Below, in pieces: positions 17,698-26,694 of a DNA stretch of 64,000 nt (its first letter is position 1; every line of letters begins with the position of its first letter). Location: positions 248,001 through 312,000 of the forward strand of contig NZ_AP031498.1 of assembly GCF_042854845.1 (NCBI RefSeq). The letters run 5' to 3'. Under the pieces are notes generated by a model. It was not told where the DNA came from. It saw only the letters and a list, made by a program, of their open reading frames with translations, and made no database searches. The stretch is from Maricurvus nonylphenolicus. GTDB taxonomy: Bacteria > Pseudomonadota > Gammaproteobacteria > Pseudomonadales > Cellvibrionaceae. The position numbers and the translations under genes were made by a program.

Positions 17698-19350
17698 ATG
17701 AAATACGTGATATATCTATTGTGCCTGTTGTTTGCTGCCAATGTGTGTGCAGCAGAAAGGCCAAATATTCTGCTGCTGATGGCAGAAGATCTGAGCCCGC
17801 GTATTGGCGCCTTTGGTGATAAAGTCGCGGTGACTCCAAATTTGGATAAACTGGCAAGCCAGGGTGTACGCTATACCAATACTTTTACCGCCTCCGGTGT
17901 GTGCGCACCCAGTAGGGCGGCGATCATTACAGGTATGCACGCGGAGAGCTTTGGTGGCCAACATATGCGTGCTTATACCGAAGGGCCAGCAAAGTACTAC
18001 GCTGTTCCGCAAACAGACGTAAAAGCCTTTCCCGAGTTGCTGCGGGCTGCTGGCTACTATACCTTTAATCGAAACAAACTGGACTATCAGTTCAGTAATG
18101 TGCGATCCGGCTCTGGTCCTTTTACGATTTGGGATGATGACAGCAGCGGTGAGGTTGATTTTACTTCACTGCCAAAAAATAAACCGTTTTTTGGTTATGT
18201 AAATTATATCGGTACCCATGAAAGTGGTTTGTTTTATAAAGATAGGTTTCCTACCAGTTTGGGAGAAATCTACACTTCAATAAAACAAACTATGATCCAC
18301 TGGGATACTGAGGAGCGGGTCAAGCCCGAGGATGTTACGGTTCCTCCCTACTATCCTGATACACCGTTGGTACGTAAAGATATTGCTCGCCAGTACAATA
18401 ATTTGATTACCGTTGACCGGCAGATTGGTCAACTGCTGGAAGCCTTGGATAAAAGCGGGCTGGCGCAAGATACCATTGTTATTTGGTCTACGGATCATGG
18501 TGATGGTTTACCGCGGGCAAAGCGCGAGCTGTATGACTCTGGGCTTCATGTTCCCATGATTATTCGCTGGCCGGAAAAATGGAAGCCAGCTGATATTGAG
18601 ATTGGTGGGGCCAGTGACAGGCTGATCAGTGGCGTGGACTTTGCGCCCACGATTTTATCTTTGGCTGGCGCAGCATTGCCGTCCTATCTGCAAGGTAAGG
18701 CGTTTAATAAAAACGTTTCTCCTGAGGAACAAAGACAATACGTATTTGCATCCCGTGATCGTATCGGCAATCGTCCCGATCGACAGCGGGCCGTAAGGGA
18801 TAAACGCTTTAAGTATATTCGTAGTTATAACCAACAGGCCGGTGGTTTTCATTTACCGTACCGGGATAACCTGGACTCAATGCAAGAGCTCTGGCGATTG
18901 CTTGAAGAGGGTGCTTTAAACGAACATCAGCAGCAGTGGTTTAAAGACCGCCCGGAAGAGATGTTGTTCGATACACAGGTCGATCCGCACGAGTTAAATA
19001 ACCTGGTCGATGATCCGCAGTATGCCGATACATTAGCCAGGCTGCGACAGGCCTACAGCCATCATCAGCAGCGTATTATTGATTTAAGCGATGAGAGCGA
19101 AGCCCGGATGGCGCAAAGATTCTGGCCAGAGGGCAAGCAGCCTCGTACCAGCGCTCCGGTATTTGAATTGCACGATAACCATTTGGCGATCTCTTCGCGT
19201 TCAGAGGGGGCGTCTATCGGTTATAGAATCAATGATGGTCCCTGGCGTTTATACACCGAGTCCCTGATATTGGATGCAGGGGACAAGGTGGAAAGTAAGG
19301 CGGTTCGCTATGGCTGGAAAGAAAGCCCTGTCGCCGAAATGACCTTTTAG
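17698..19350 (+). CDS. Sulfatase, formylglycine type (copy 3)
   Basis: 550 aa from ATG 17698, placed one base after the previous stop and giving a signal peptide (MKYVIYLLCLLFAANVCA). The formylglycine site is C69 in VCAPSR. The metal segment reads LLMAEDLSPRIG rather than ADD, as in the N-sulfoglucosamine/heparan-type sulfatase branch. WSTDHGDG carries the second acidic pair. The last 70 residues form a small beta domain (SSRSEGASIGYRINDG ...). It is tightly coupled to copy 2 and ends in front of a terminator. Its different sequence class suggests that it attacks a different sulfate position from copies 1 and 2. Confidence 0.92.
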   Translation: MKYVIYLLCLLFAANVCAAERPNILLLMAEDLSPRIGAFGDKVAVTPNLDKLASQGVRYTNTFTASGVCAPSRAAIITGMHAESFGGQHMRAYTEGPAKYYAVPQTDVKAFPELLRAAGYYTFNRNKLDYQFSNVRSGSGPFTIWDDDSSGEVDFTSLPKNKPFFGYVNYIGTHESGLFYKDRFPTSLGEIYTSIKQTMIHWDTEERVKPEDVTVPPYYPDTPLVRKDIARQYNNLITVDRQIGQLLEALDKSGLAQDTIVIWSTDHGDGLPRAKRELYDSGLHVPMIIRWPEKWKPADIEIGGASDRLISGVDFAPTILSLAGAALPSYLQGKAFNKNVSPEEQRQYVFASRDRIGNRPDRQRAVRDKRFKYIRSYNQQAGGFHLPYRDNLDSMQELWRLLEEGALNEHQQQWFKDRPEEMLFDTQVDPHELNNLVDDPQYADTLARLRQAYSHHQQRIIDLSDESEARMAQRFWPEGKQPRTSAPVFELHDNHLAISSRSEGASIGYRINDGPWRLYTESLILDAGDKVESKAVRYGWKESPVAEMTF

Positions 19351-19382
19351 ACGTCCCCGTCTGTCCTCCCTCCTTCTCTTAA

Positions 19383-19420
19383 GCGCAGGGCCTGTTACTG
19401 GGCTCTGCGTTATTTTTCTT
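19383..19420 (+). terminator. Rho-independent terminator after sulfatase 3
   Basis: GCGCAGGGCC and its near-complement GGGCTCTGCG (19383-19410, one G-U pair, short loop) are followed by TATTTTT. It closes the sulfatase operon. Confidence 0.85.
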
Positions 19421-19556
19421 ACCCATCTCCTAATGACATTCTGCTGTCTGAATTCGTGAGTGCGCTGGCTTTATCGGACAGTGATACCTCGATTAGCAGG
19501 CGTATGATGAAGGTTATTCTTGAATAGGGTAACTCATCAATAGAAGGTGACATCAT

Positions 19557-21152
19557 ATGAAACGTTGGAATACCTGGGGCAGTGAAAATCAGGCGCTAGA
19601 TGCAAAGCTGGGACCCGCTGCCATGACCATGCTGGAACAATTACTGGGTAAAGCGTCTGCATTGCCAGATTCCACGCTTGAAGGTGTGATGGCTAAGGTT
19701 CCTGCGTCCCGTTTACCCCAGCATCCGTTAATCGATACGGGTGCAGAAATACGTGTGCGACACGCACGGGGACAGAGCCTGCCGGATCACCTGGCGGTAC
19801 GCAGTGGTGAATTTGGTGTGTTTCCCGATGGTGTAGCGCTGCCAGAAAACACCGAGGAAGTTCGTCAGCTACTGGATTTTGCCCGTGATAACGATATTAC
19901 CGTTATCCCCTATGGCGGCGGCACCTCGGTTGTTGGTCATATCAATCCTGCCGAGGGCGATCGCCCGGTATTAACCATTGCCATGACGCGTATGAACGCG
20001 TTGTTGCACCTGGACAAAGAGAGCCAAATAGCCACCTTTGGTGCCGGAGCTGCTGGCCCACAATTGGAAGCGCAGCTGAAAGAGCACGGCTACACGCTAG
20101 GACATTTTCCGCAGTCCTGGGAATTTGCCACGATTGGTGGCTGGATTGCCAGTCGTTCCAGTGGCCAGCAGTCTTTGCGGTACGGCCGTATTGAGCAACT
20201 GTTTGCCGGTGGTCGCATGGAGGCCTTAAACGGCACTCTGGATATCCCAGCGATTCCGGCTTCTTCTGCAGGCCCCGATGTGCGCGAAATGGCGCTAGGC
20301 TCAGAGGGGCGTTTGGGTATTCTTACCGAGGTAAAAGTCAGGGTTACGCCCGTGGCGGAAAAAGAAATTTTTCACGTAGTGTTCCTGCCCAGCTGGGAGG
20401 CTGGCGTTAATGCCGTGCGCACCATGGCGCAAAGTCGGGTACAACTTTCCATGCTGCGGTTGAGCAACGCGGTTGAAACAGAATCCATGTTGAGAATGGC
20501 AGACAACCAGGAAGAAGTTGCGTTGTTGGAAGAGTACCTGGGTTCTAAAGACGTTGGCGAAGGTAAAACCATGCTGACGGTGGGCATTACCGGGTCAGAG
20601 AATCAATGTGTGCCTGCGCTGACCTTAGCCATGGAAATCTGCGAAGAGTTTGGCGGTGTCGATACCGGTACCCACTTGGGTGAAATCTGGGCCCACGGCC
20701 GCTTTAAAGGGCCTTACCTGCGTGAGCCATTATGGCAGGCGGGCTACGCTGTGGACACTATGGAAACGGCGATCAACTGGTGTGATGTCAATGCCTCCAT
20801 GGAAAAAATTGAAACGGCAATAGGCTCAGCATTAAATGATGAAGGTGAGTCCATTCATGTGTATACCCATTTATCACATGTTTACGGCCAAGGTTGCAGT
20901 CTCTATTCAACCTATCTTTTCCGCTGTGCGGATAACTACGAGGAAACCCATAAGCGTTGGCAGAAGTTAAAGTCGGCGGGTGCAGAAGCGATTGTTGAAT
21001 GCAAAGGCACCATCAGTCATCAGCACGGTGTGGGTACCGATCATAAGCAATATCTGCCGGCGGAAAAAGGCGAGTTGGGCATGGCGGCGATTCAATCTCT
21101 GTGCGATCTGTTTGACCCGAAAGGTCTGATGAATCCTGGAAAGTTACTTTAA
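19557..21152 (+). CDS. AGPS-like FAD-binding flavoprotein (alkyl-DHAP synthase family)
   Basis: 531 aa. It begins MKRWNTWGSE, then RHARGQSLPDHLAVRSGEFG, a PP-loop/FAD region (VIPYGGGTSVVGHI), LGHFPQSWEFATIGGWIASR and SSGQQSLRYGRIEQL. All are hallmarks of alkyldihydroxyacetonephosphate synthase-type FAD-linked oxidases, and ISHQHGVGTDHK near the C-terminus is the matching catalytic His segment. Bacterial members often sit next to glpD, and whether they make or break ether lipids is not settled. GAAGGTGA precedes ATG 19557. glpD follows after a short gap and the kinase after it. The family is firm; the reaction is inferred. Confidence 0.87.
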   Translation: MKRWNTWGSENQALDAKLGPAAMTMLEQLLGKASALPDSTLEGVMAKVPASRLPQHPLIDTGAEIRVRHARGQSLPDHLAVRSGEFGVFPDGVALPENTEEVRQLLDFARDNDITVIPYGGGTSVVGHINPAEGDRPVLTIAMTRMNALLHLDKESQIATFGAGAAGPQLEAQLKEHGYTLGHFPQSWEFATIGGWIASRSSGQQSLRYGRIEQLFAGGRMEALNGTLDIPAIPASSAGPDVREMALGSEGRLGILTEVKVRVTPVAEKEIFHVVFLPSWEAGVNAVRTMAQSRVQLSMLRLSNAVETESMLRMADNQEEVALLEEYLGSKDVGEGKTMLTVGITGSENQCVPALTLAMEICEEFGGVDTGTHLGEIWAHGRFKGPYLREPLWQAGYAVDTMETAINWCDVNASMEKIETAIGSALNDEGESIHVYTHLSHVYGQGCSLYSTYLFRCADNYEETHKRWQKLKSAGAEAIVECKGTISHQHGVGTDHKQYLPAEKGELGMAAIQSLCDLFDPKGLMNPGKLL

Positions 21153-21179
21153 GTTGTCATTGGGTTGGAGCTCTCGGCT

Positions 21180-22796
21180 GTGGGTGAATCAAGAAGCAAA
21201 ATCTGGGATAGCTTATCCTGCGATAATAATCGTCACTGGGATGTGATCATTGTGGGTGGTGGCATTACTGGCGCCGGGATTCTGCGTGAGGCGGCAAGGC
21301 AGGGCTTAAAAGCCCTGTTGGTGGAACAGAAAGATTTCGCCTGGGGAACCTCAAGCCGCTCCTCCAAAATGGTTCACGGTGGATTGCGTTATCTTGCCCA
21401 GGGTGATTTTAAATTAACCCGACACTCACTGCAGGAACGTGAGCGATTGCTGAATCAGGCCCCGGGCCTGGTTGATCGTATGGGTTACTACATGCTGCTG
21501 CAAAAGGGCCAATTCCCTGGACGTTTTGCCATGTCCGCCGTCCTTAAACTCTACGATTTTATTGCCGGTGTTAAAGACAACCGTTACTGCAATAAAAATA
21601 CGATTAAGTCGATATTTCCTGGCATTAACGACACGGGTTTGACTGGGGGGTGCTATTACACCGATGCTGTAACTGAAGATGCCAGATTGGTGTTGAGAGT
21701 GATACAGGAGAGCAAAAATAGCAGTGCGGCCGATCAGCTGGCGGTGTTAAATTATGTCAAAGCCAAAAAGCTTCTTAAAGAAAACGGGCGTGTTGTCGGT
21801 GTGCAGTTGCGGGATATGGAATCGGGCAAAGAAGTTCGCGTCAATGGCTCTGTCGTCATTAACGCCACCGGTGCCTGGGCGGATCGTTTGCGCAATGAAG
21901 TAAATACGGAAAAACGCGTGCGTCCTTTGCGTGGTAGTCATCTTGTTGTGCCTCACCATCGATTGCCCGTATCTGCCGTTGCCACTGTTATGCATCCACA
22001 GGATGGCCGGCCCGTATTTATTTTCCCCTGGGAGGGAGCGACGGTTGTTGGCACGACCGATCTGGATCACTCTGCCAATATGGACATGGAAGCCAGTATT
22101 ACGTACCAGGAACTGGATTACCTGCTTGAGCTTGTTAATGCACACTTCCCCTCAGCAGCTATTACCGTTAAGGATGTGCTGGCGACTTATGCCGGTGTTC
22201 GCCCGGTTATTTCTTCAGATAAGGCTGCCAAGTCACGTTCACGTAAACCCTCCAAGGAAAGACGCGATCATGCTGTTTGGTCCGATGATGGTTTGATCAC
22301 TGTCAGCGGTGGCAAACTGACGACATTTCGTTTGATTGCACAGGATGTGCTTAAAGCCGCAGAGCCATTGCTGGGGAAAAAACTGACTGACTTTGCTGAC
22401 GATAGGGTGTTTAGCCCGGTAAAAACTGATCCGGAAAAATACTTTGCGATTGATGCTGCACGTGCAAAGCGTTTGCTGGGCCGCTTTGGCGATAAATCCC
22501 ATGCAGTGTTAAGCGATGCCCAAGTTGATGAGCATGGCTTGATCGGTGACTCCACCTATTGCCTGGCGGAATGCCGATGGTCGTTAAGAAACGAGCTGGT
22601 TGTGCACCTCGATGATTTGCTGTTACGAAGAACCCGTTTGGGATTACTGCTCAAAGAAGGCGGCGTACAGATTTTTGATCAGCTTAAAGCGCTGTTTAAG
22701 GATGAACTGGGCTGGGACGGCGAACGCTGGCAATCTGAACTGGATAGATACCGTAGCATATGGAAAAAACATTACTCATTGCCCGTAAAAAGTTAA
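21180..22796 (+). CDS. glpD: Glycerol-3-phosphate dehydrogenase, FAD-dependent
   Basis: About 538 aa. GTG 21180 is preferred because GGAG (21167-21170) lies nine bases upstream; TTG 21165 is the longer option. The FAD site is DVIIVGGGITGAGI, and then come WGTSSRSSKMVHGGLRYL, GSHLVVPHH, PWEGATVVGTTDLDH, TYAGVRPV and SGGKLTTFR, all typical of GlpD, which oxidises sn-glycerol-3-phosphate to DHAP at the membrane. It is sandwiched between the AGPS-like gene (27-base gap) and the FGGY kinase, as in conserved bacterial clusters. The C-terminal domain (residues about 410-530) is present, so the protein is full length. Confidence 0.9.
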   Translation: MGESRSKIWDSLSCDNNRHWDVIIVGGGITGAGILREAARQGLKALLVEQKDFAWGTSSRSSKMVHGGLRYLAQGDFKLTRHSLQERERLLNQAPGLVDRMGYYMLLQKGQFPGRFAMSAVLKLYDFIAGVKDNRYCNKNTIKSIFPGINDTGLTGGCYYTDAVTEDARLVLRVIQESKNSSAADQLAVLNYVKAKKLLKENGRVVGVQLRDMESGKEVRVNGSVVINATGAWADRLRNEVNTEKRVRPLRGSHLVVPHHRLPVSAVATVMHPQDGRPVFIFPWEGATVVGTTDLDHSANMDMEASITYQELDYLLELVNAHFPSAAITVKDVLATYAGVRPVISSDKAAKSRSRKPSKERRDHAVWSDDGLITVSGGKLTTFRLIAQDVLKAAEPLLGKKLTDFADDRVFSPVKTDPEKYFAIDAARAKRLLGRFGDKSHAVLSDAQVDEHGLIGDSTYCLAECRWSLRNELVVHLDDLLLRRTRLGLLLKEGGVQIFDQLKALFKDELGWDGERWQSELDRYRSIWKKHYSLPVKS

Positions 22797-22810
22797 GGGG
22801 GGTAATGCAT

Positions 22811-24382
22811 ATGGCCGAAAAAAAATACCTGTTATCTATCGACAATGGCACCCAGAGCATAAGAGCTTTACTGTTCGATACCGAGGGTAACTTGCTGGCA
22901 AAAAGCCAGGTTGTTATCGAACCCTACGTATCTGCTCAGCCGGGATGGGCCGAGCAGGATCCGCAATATTACTGGGAGATGTTGTGCAAGGCCTGCCATG
23001 GCCTGTGGGCTGAATTACCTATCGCCAAATCTGAAATAGCCGCGGCAAGTATTTGTTGTCAGCGCAGTACGGTGGTCAATCTTGATAAAGAAGGGCAGCC
23101 CCTGCGCCCAGCTATCATCTGGTTGGATCAACGCGTTGAGCAGGATCTGCCGGATATGGGGGCCTGGAATTTACTGTTTTCTGCGGTGGGTCATCGCCGC
23201 ACGGTGCAACATTTCCGTTCACAGGCGAAGTCAAATTGGATTGCCCGGCGTCAACCTGAGATTTGGCGCAAAACCGATAAGTTTTTAATGTTATCGGGCT
23301 ATCACGCTTACCGACTGACCGGCGACTATGTCGATTCTATTGCCAGCCAAGTGGGTTACTTGCCTTTTGATTACAAAAAGCAACAATGGGCAGGCGTTAA
23401 AGACTGGCGTTGGAAAGCGCTGGGTATTTCTCCTGGCATGTTGCCCAAGCTGATTGCACCGGGAAAATCCATGGGTGCCATATCTGCTCAGGCCAGCCGT
23501 GAAACCGGTATCCCCGAAGGCTTGCCGCTGATTGCTTCTGGTTCAGATAAAGCCTGCGAAGTGTTGGGTTCCGGCAGTCTGTCACCCGATATCGGTTGCC
23601 TCAGTTATGGTACGACGGCCACCTTCAATATCAGCTCTGATCGCTATAGGGAAGTTGCTCCGCCCATTCCGCCATATCCGGCGGCCGTACCCAATACCTA
23701 CAACGCTGAAATTATGATTCAGCGCGGCTACTGGATGGTTAGCTGGTTTAAGCGTGAGTTTGGTTTGCGCGAGCAGGAAATGGCGAAAAAGCTGGGCGTA
23801 GCACCTGAAGCTTTATTTGATGAATTATTAAAAGAAGTGCCGCCGGGCTCCATGGGTTTAACCTTGCAGCCCTATTGGTCGCCGGGTATTAAAGAGCCTG
23901 GGCCAGAAGCCAAAGGTGCGATTATTGGTTTTGGCGATGTGCATACCCGCGCGCATATTTATCGGGCCATTATTGAAGGGCTTACTTACGCATTGCGTGC
24001 CGGTAAGGAGCGTGTAGAGAAACGCAGCGGCGTCAAGATAAAAACCTTGCGAGTGTCCGGTGGCGGCTCGCAAAGCGATCAGGTAATGCAGATTACCGCC
24101 GACGTTTTTGGTATTGAGGCAGAGCGTTTACACACCTTTGAAACTTCCGGCTTGGGTGCGGCGATTAATGCGGCTGTCGGTATCGGTTTCTATGCGAATT
24201 ATCAACAAGCGATTGATGTCATGGTTCGTAGTGGCGATGTGTTCACGCCACAGGCCCAGAGTTGTAAGGTATATGACAAACTTTTCCACGATGTCTATCA
24301 GAAAATGTATGTCAGATTGAGCCCCATCTACAGGGCCATTCGGGATATTACTGGTTATCCGGGTTTAAATCTGGTTGAGTAA
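22811..24382 (+). CDS. FGGY-family carbohydrate kinase
   Basis: 523 aa from ATG 22811, which has AAGGGGGG (22795-22802) eight bases upstream; ATG 22805 and 22760 are in frame. LSIDNGTQSIRALLFD is the N-terminal phosphate loop, PGWAEQDPQYYW and WLDQRVEQ are FGGY substrate and ATP segments, and RVSGGGSQSDQVMQI is the C-terminal ATP motif. It differs from canonical GlpK and may phosphorylate glycerol, a glycerol derivative or another polyol. The operon with glpD favours a three-carbon or ether-glycerol substrate. Its last 18 bases overlap the convergent DUF523 gene. Confidence 0.87.
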   Translation: MAEKKYLLSIDNGTQSIRALLFDTEGNLLAKSQVVIEPYVSAQPGWAEQDPQYYWEMLCKACHGLWAELPIAKSEIAAASICCQRSTVVNLDKEGQPLRPAIIWLDQRVEQDLPDMGAWNLLFSAVGHRRTVQHFRSQAKSNWIARRQPEIWRKTDKFLMLSGYHAYRLTGDYVDSIASQVGYLPFDYKKQQWAGVKDWRWKALGISPGMLPKLIAPGKSMGAISAQASRETGIPEGLPLIASGSDKACEVLGSGSLSPDIGCLSYGTTATFNISSDRYREVAPPIPPYPAAVPNTYNAEIMIQRGYWMVSWFKREFGLREQEMAKKLGVAPEALFDELLKEVPPGSMGLTLQPYWSPGIKEPGPEAKGAIIGFGDVHTRAHIYRAIIEGLTYALRAGKERVEKRSGVKIKTLRVSGGGSQSDQVMQITADVFGIEAERLHTFETSGLGAAINAAVGIGFYANYQQAIDVMVRSGDVFTPQAQSCKVYDKLFHDVYQKMYVRLSPIYRAIRDITGYPGLNLVE

Positions 24383-25324
24383 ACGCATTTCCGCCGGATA
24401 CGGATGCATATACAGGGACTGTTCTATAAACGGGTCCGGCTGATTGCGGAAGTGGTGGCGCAACAGGGTGATAGGCACAATCAATGGTATATGACCGAGC
24501 CGGTATTGCTCGATCGTTTCTGACAGTTCCTGTTTATCATCGCCATCGAGATCACGTTTTAGATAGCCGCGAACATGTTGCAATGTATTGACGTGATTGC
24601 CACGATTGGCCGGTTTTTTTAATGCCGCCATAAGTTGTTGAATATAGTTCTCTGCCAGCTCTTCAATCGGTGTTTGATGGCCGTCAGCCAACAGGCGTCC
24701 CAATTCTCTGACACTGTTTTGGTTGTGGCTCATTAAAATCAGTTTGTGTTGGCTGTGAAAGCGGAAGAGTTTGTCTTGTGTAATACCTTCACTCTCTAAC
24801 TGTCGCCAGCGATAATAAACATACACTCGCTGAATAAAATTCTCACGCAAACCCGGATCGCCTAAACGGCCTTCTTCCTCGGTGGGTATTAAAGGAAAGT
24901 TCTGCATAAAGGTGGCTGCATAAATGCCTTGGCCATTACGCTTGTTGTGTGGATTGGTTGGGCTGATGGAAACTTTGACCCGTTCCATGCCGCAGCTGGG
25001 GGAATCCTTCTTAAAAATATAACCGCACAACTGACTGTGCCAATCGCGTTGCTGATTGGCGCTGTCTTGTAGTTGGTCGGTAAAGTCCTGTTCGCCGGTT
25101 TTCGAATCCACGCAGCGCACGCCTGCATCGGTGGCAACCAGTTTAATGGTCGGTCTGGGCACACCCAGGCCAATAGCCATCTCCGGGCAAAAGGGACGAA
25201 AGGAGAAGTAGCTGCCCAGAGTTTTTTCGATATAGGCGTTGAGCTTATGACCACCATCAAAACGCACCCGCTCGCCGAGTAGGCAGCTGCTGATGCCAAT
25301 TAGAGGTATGTCTGTGGTGGTCAT
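24365..25324 (-). CDS. DUF523-DUF1722 fusion (TudS-like thiouridine desulfidase domain)
   Basis: 319 aa. The N-terminal half (residues 8-160) is DUF523 with conserved cysteines in SSCLLGERVRFDGGHK, RPFCPEMAIGLGVPRP and KKDSPSCG. DUF523 includes TudS, an Fe-S enzyme that removes sulfur from thiouracil or thiouridine. The C-terminal half (from about 180: FRFHSQHKLILMSHN ... LLRHHFRNQ ... YMHPYPAEMRLLN) is DUF1722. This two-domain form (YbgA-like) is common in Gammaproteobacteria and often sits near photolyase, which is not present here. A sulfur-salvage or repair role is inferred. Confidence 0.88.
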   Translation of the reverse strand: MTTTDIPLIGISSCLLGERVRFDGGHKLNAYIEKTLGSYFSFRPFCPEMAIGLGVPRPTIKLVATDAGVRCVDSKTGEQDFTDQLQDSANQQRDWHSQLCGYIFKKDSPSCGMERVKVSISPTNPHNKRNGQGIYAATFMQNFPLIPTEEEGRLGDPGLRENFIQRVYVYYRWRQLESEGITQDKLFRFHSQHKLILMSHNQNSVRELGRLLADGHQTPIEELAENYIQQLMAALKKPANRGNHVNTLQHVRGYLKRDLDGDDKQELSETIEQYRLGHIPLIVPITLLRHHFRNQPDPFIEQSLYMHPYPAEMRLLNQI

Positions 25325-25358
25325 AACAATCCCGTTTTCCTGTGTTGCTTGCTTTGGC

Positions 25359-25733
25359 TTAGCCTACGTAGGTTGCCAGCGCTTTTTGCAGATTGACCAA
25401 GGTCTCACCACCTTTGATTTCCTTGGTGATTGGTTCGGCGCTATTGGCGGTCCAGATCTGCAGTTCGCCGTCCAGGTCAAAATGGCCTGAGGTAATCACC
25501 GCATAGTGGGCTATAGATTTATACGGAATGGAATGGTATTCGGTTCTCTTACCGGTCACGCCTTGTTTGTCTACCAGCAACAGGCGCTTATTGGTGAACA
25601 AGTACATGTCACGAATGACTTTTAACGCCAGCTCAAAGTGCTCGCCATCGGCCATAATCGGGGCGAAATCCTCTTCGACCTTTTCCTTGTCTATTTCCGA
25701 TGCGTTGCCTAGCAGGCCGTCAAGCAGTCCCAT
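25359..25733 (-). CDS. Bacterial PH-domain protein (DUF1696 type)
   Basis: 124 aa. After a short N-terminal helix (MGLLDGLLGNASEID) the sequence forms one beta-rich PH-like domain: VIRDMYLFTNKRLLLVDKQG, KRTEYHSIPYKSIAHYAVITSG and FDLDGELQIW, then a final helix. These are the landmarks of the bPH_1/DUF1696 family, small cytosolic proteins that form ring oligomers and have no agreed function. It stands alone, with 34 bases to the DUF523 gene on the same strand. Confidence 0.85.
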   Translation of the reverse strand: MGLLDGLLGNASEIDKEKVEEDFAPIMADGEHFELALKVIRDMYLFTNKRLLLVDKQGVTGKRTEYHSIPYKSIAHYAVITSGHFDLDGELQIWTANSAEPITKEIKGGETLVNLQKALATYVG

Positions 25734-25860
25734 GGGGTTATCCTCTTTGTAGTTTGAGTACGAAACGCCTAAGTGTATGGTCTAACCATGACAAAAAAGC
25801 GCAGGACTTGCCAGTCATTTAGAGGGGATGCAGAGGGGCTGAGGCCTAGTTGTACGAGAT

Positions 25861-26535
25861 TTAGTAGTACAGGCGAATAACGGTTTCCGCCACACAGGCC
25901 AGGCGCTTGCTGTTTTCAATCTCGATGGTCATTTCGCTGACCACTTCGATGCTGCGCTTCATGGGGGTTAGACCAATCAGTCGACTGTGGGCGCGCACGC
26001 GGGTGCCTGCTTTAACCGGGAACGGGAAGCGCACCTTATTTAACCCATAATTAACGGCCATGCGAGCGTCGGGGTAGGGGTTGTTGTCGGGGTCAACGGT
26101 ATTGGTCAATGCAGGGATCAGCGACAGGGTCAGGAACCCGTGTGCAACCGTGCTCTTGAAGGGCGATTCTTGTTTGGCCCGCTCCGGGTCGGTATGGATC
26201 CATTGATTATCACCCGTCACAGCAGCAAACTGGTTGATGCAATCCTGATCGATGGTATGCCATTCGCCAACAAAGGTTTCTTCGCCCAGTTGGGTTTTTA
26301 ACCTGTCGTAAGCCTGCTTGGCTTCCGGGGTTTGTTCGGGGAAACTGCCCTTGGGTTGTTCGTCATCTTCAAAGAAACTGAAGCGCGAAATCCACGGGTT
26401 GTTCAAAGTATTGGCTAATTTGCTGTTAATGATATCCGAAATATTGCGAAACTTAGGTTCCCATTTGGCGATAAACTCTGCATTGTTGATTTGCAGGTTT
26501 TCACGTTTCTCGCGGATAAACTCAATAACATTCAT
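25861..26535 (-). CDS. MaoC-like (R)-hydratase family protein
   Basis: 224 aa from the ATG at 26535 (MNVIEFIREKREN); the frame is open further upstream but lacks family similarity there. The hot-dog domain lies at about residues 85-215: WHTIDQDCINQFAAVTGDNQWIHTDPERA contains the hydratase signature (D...H), and FKSTVAHGFLTLSL is the core helix. MaoC-type enzymes hydrate trans-2-enoyl-CoA or enoyl-ACP. The extra 80-residue N-terminal part is helical and unassigned. It is divergent from the VOC gene at 26695. Confidence 0.85.
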   Translation of the reverse strand: MNVIEFIREKRENLQINNAEFIAKWEPKFRNISDIINSKLANTLNNPWISRFSFFEDDEQPKGSFPEQTPEAKQAYDRLKTQLGEETFVGEWHTIDQDCINQFAAVTGDNQWIHTDPERAKQESPFKSTVAHGFLTLSLIPALTNTVDPDNNPYPDARMAVNYGLNKVRFPFPVKAGTRVRAHSRLIGLTPMKRSIEVVSEMTIEIENSKRLACVAETVIRLYY

Positions 26536-26694
26536 GGTGCTGCTTCTTTGTTCTTGTTCCACATAATACTGTGCGGGCTTGCATAGTGTACGATAAGGCC
26601 CGACATTCCATGGCTTTGCGCCTAAGTGCAAACTAACTGAAATTTATTATACATAGGTTACAGCGCCTCTCAATTACTCTCTGGAGATAAGTCG

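Noticed and set aside
22760..22810. Longer N-terminus for the FGGY kinase
   Set aside because: The extra residues overlap glpD and lack family similarity, and a good RBS fits ATG 22811.
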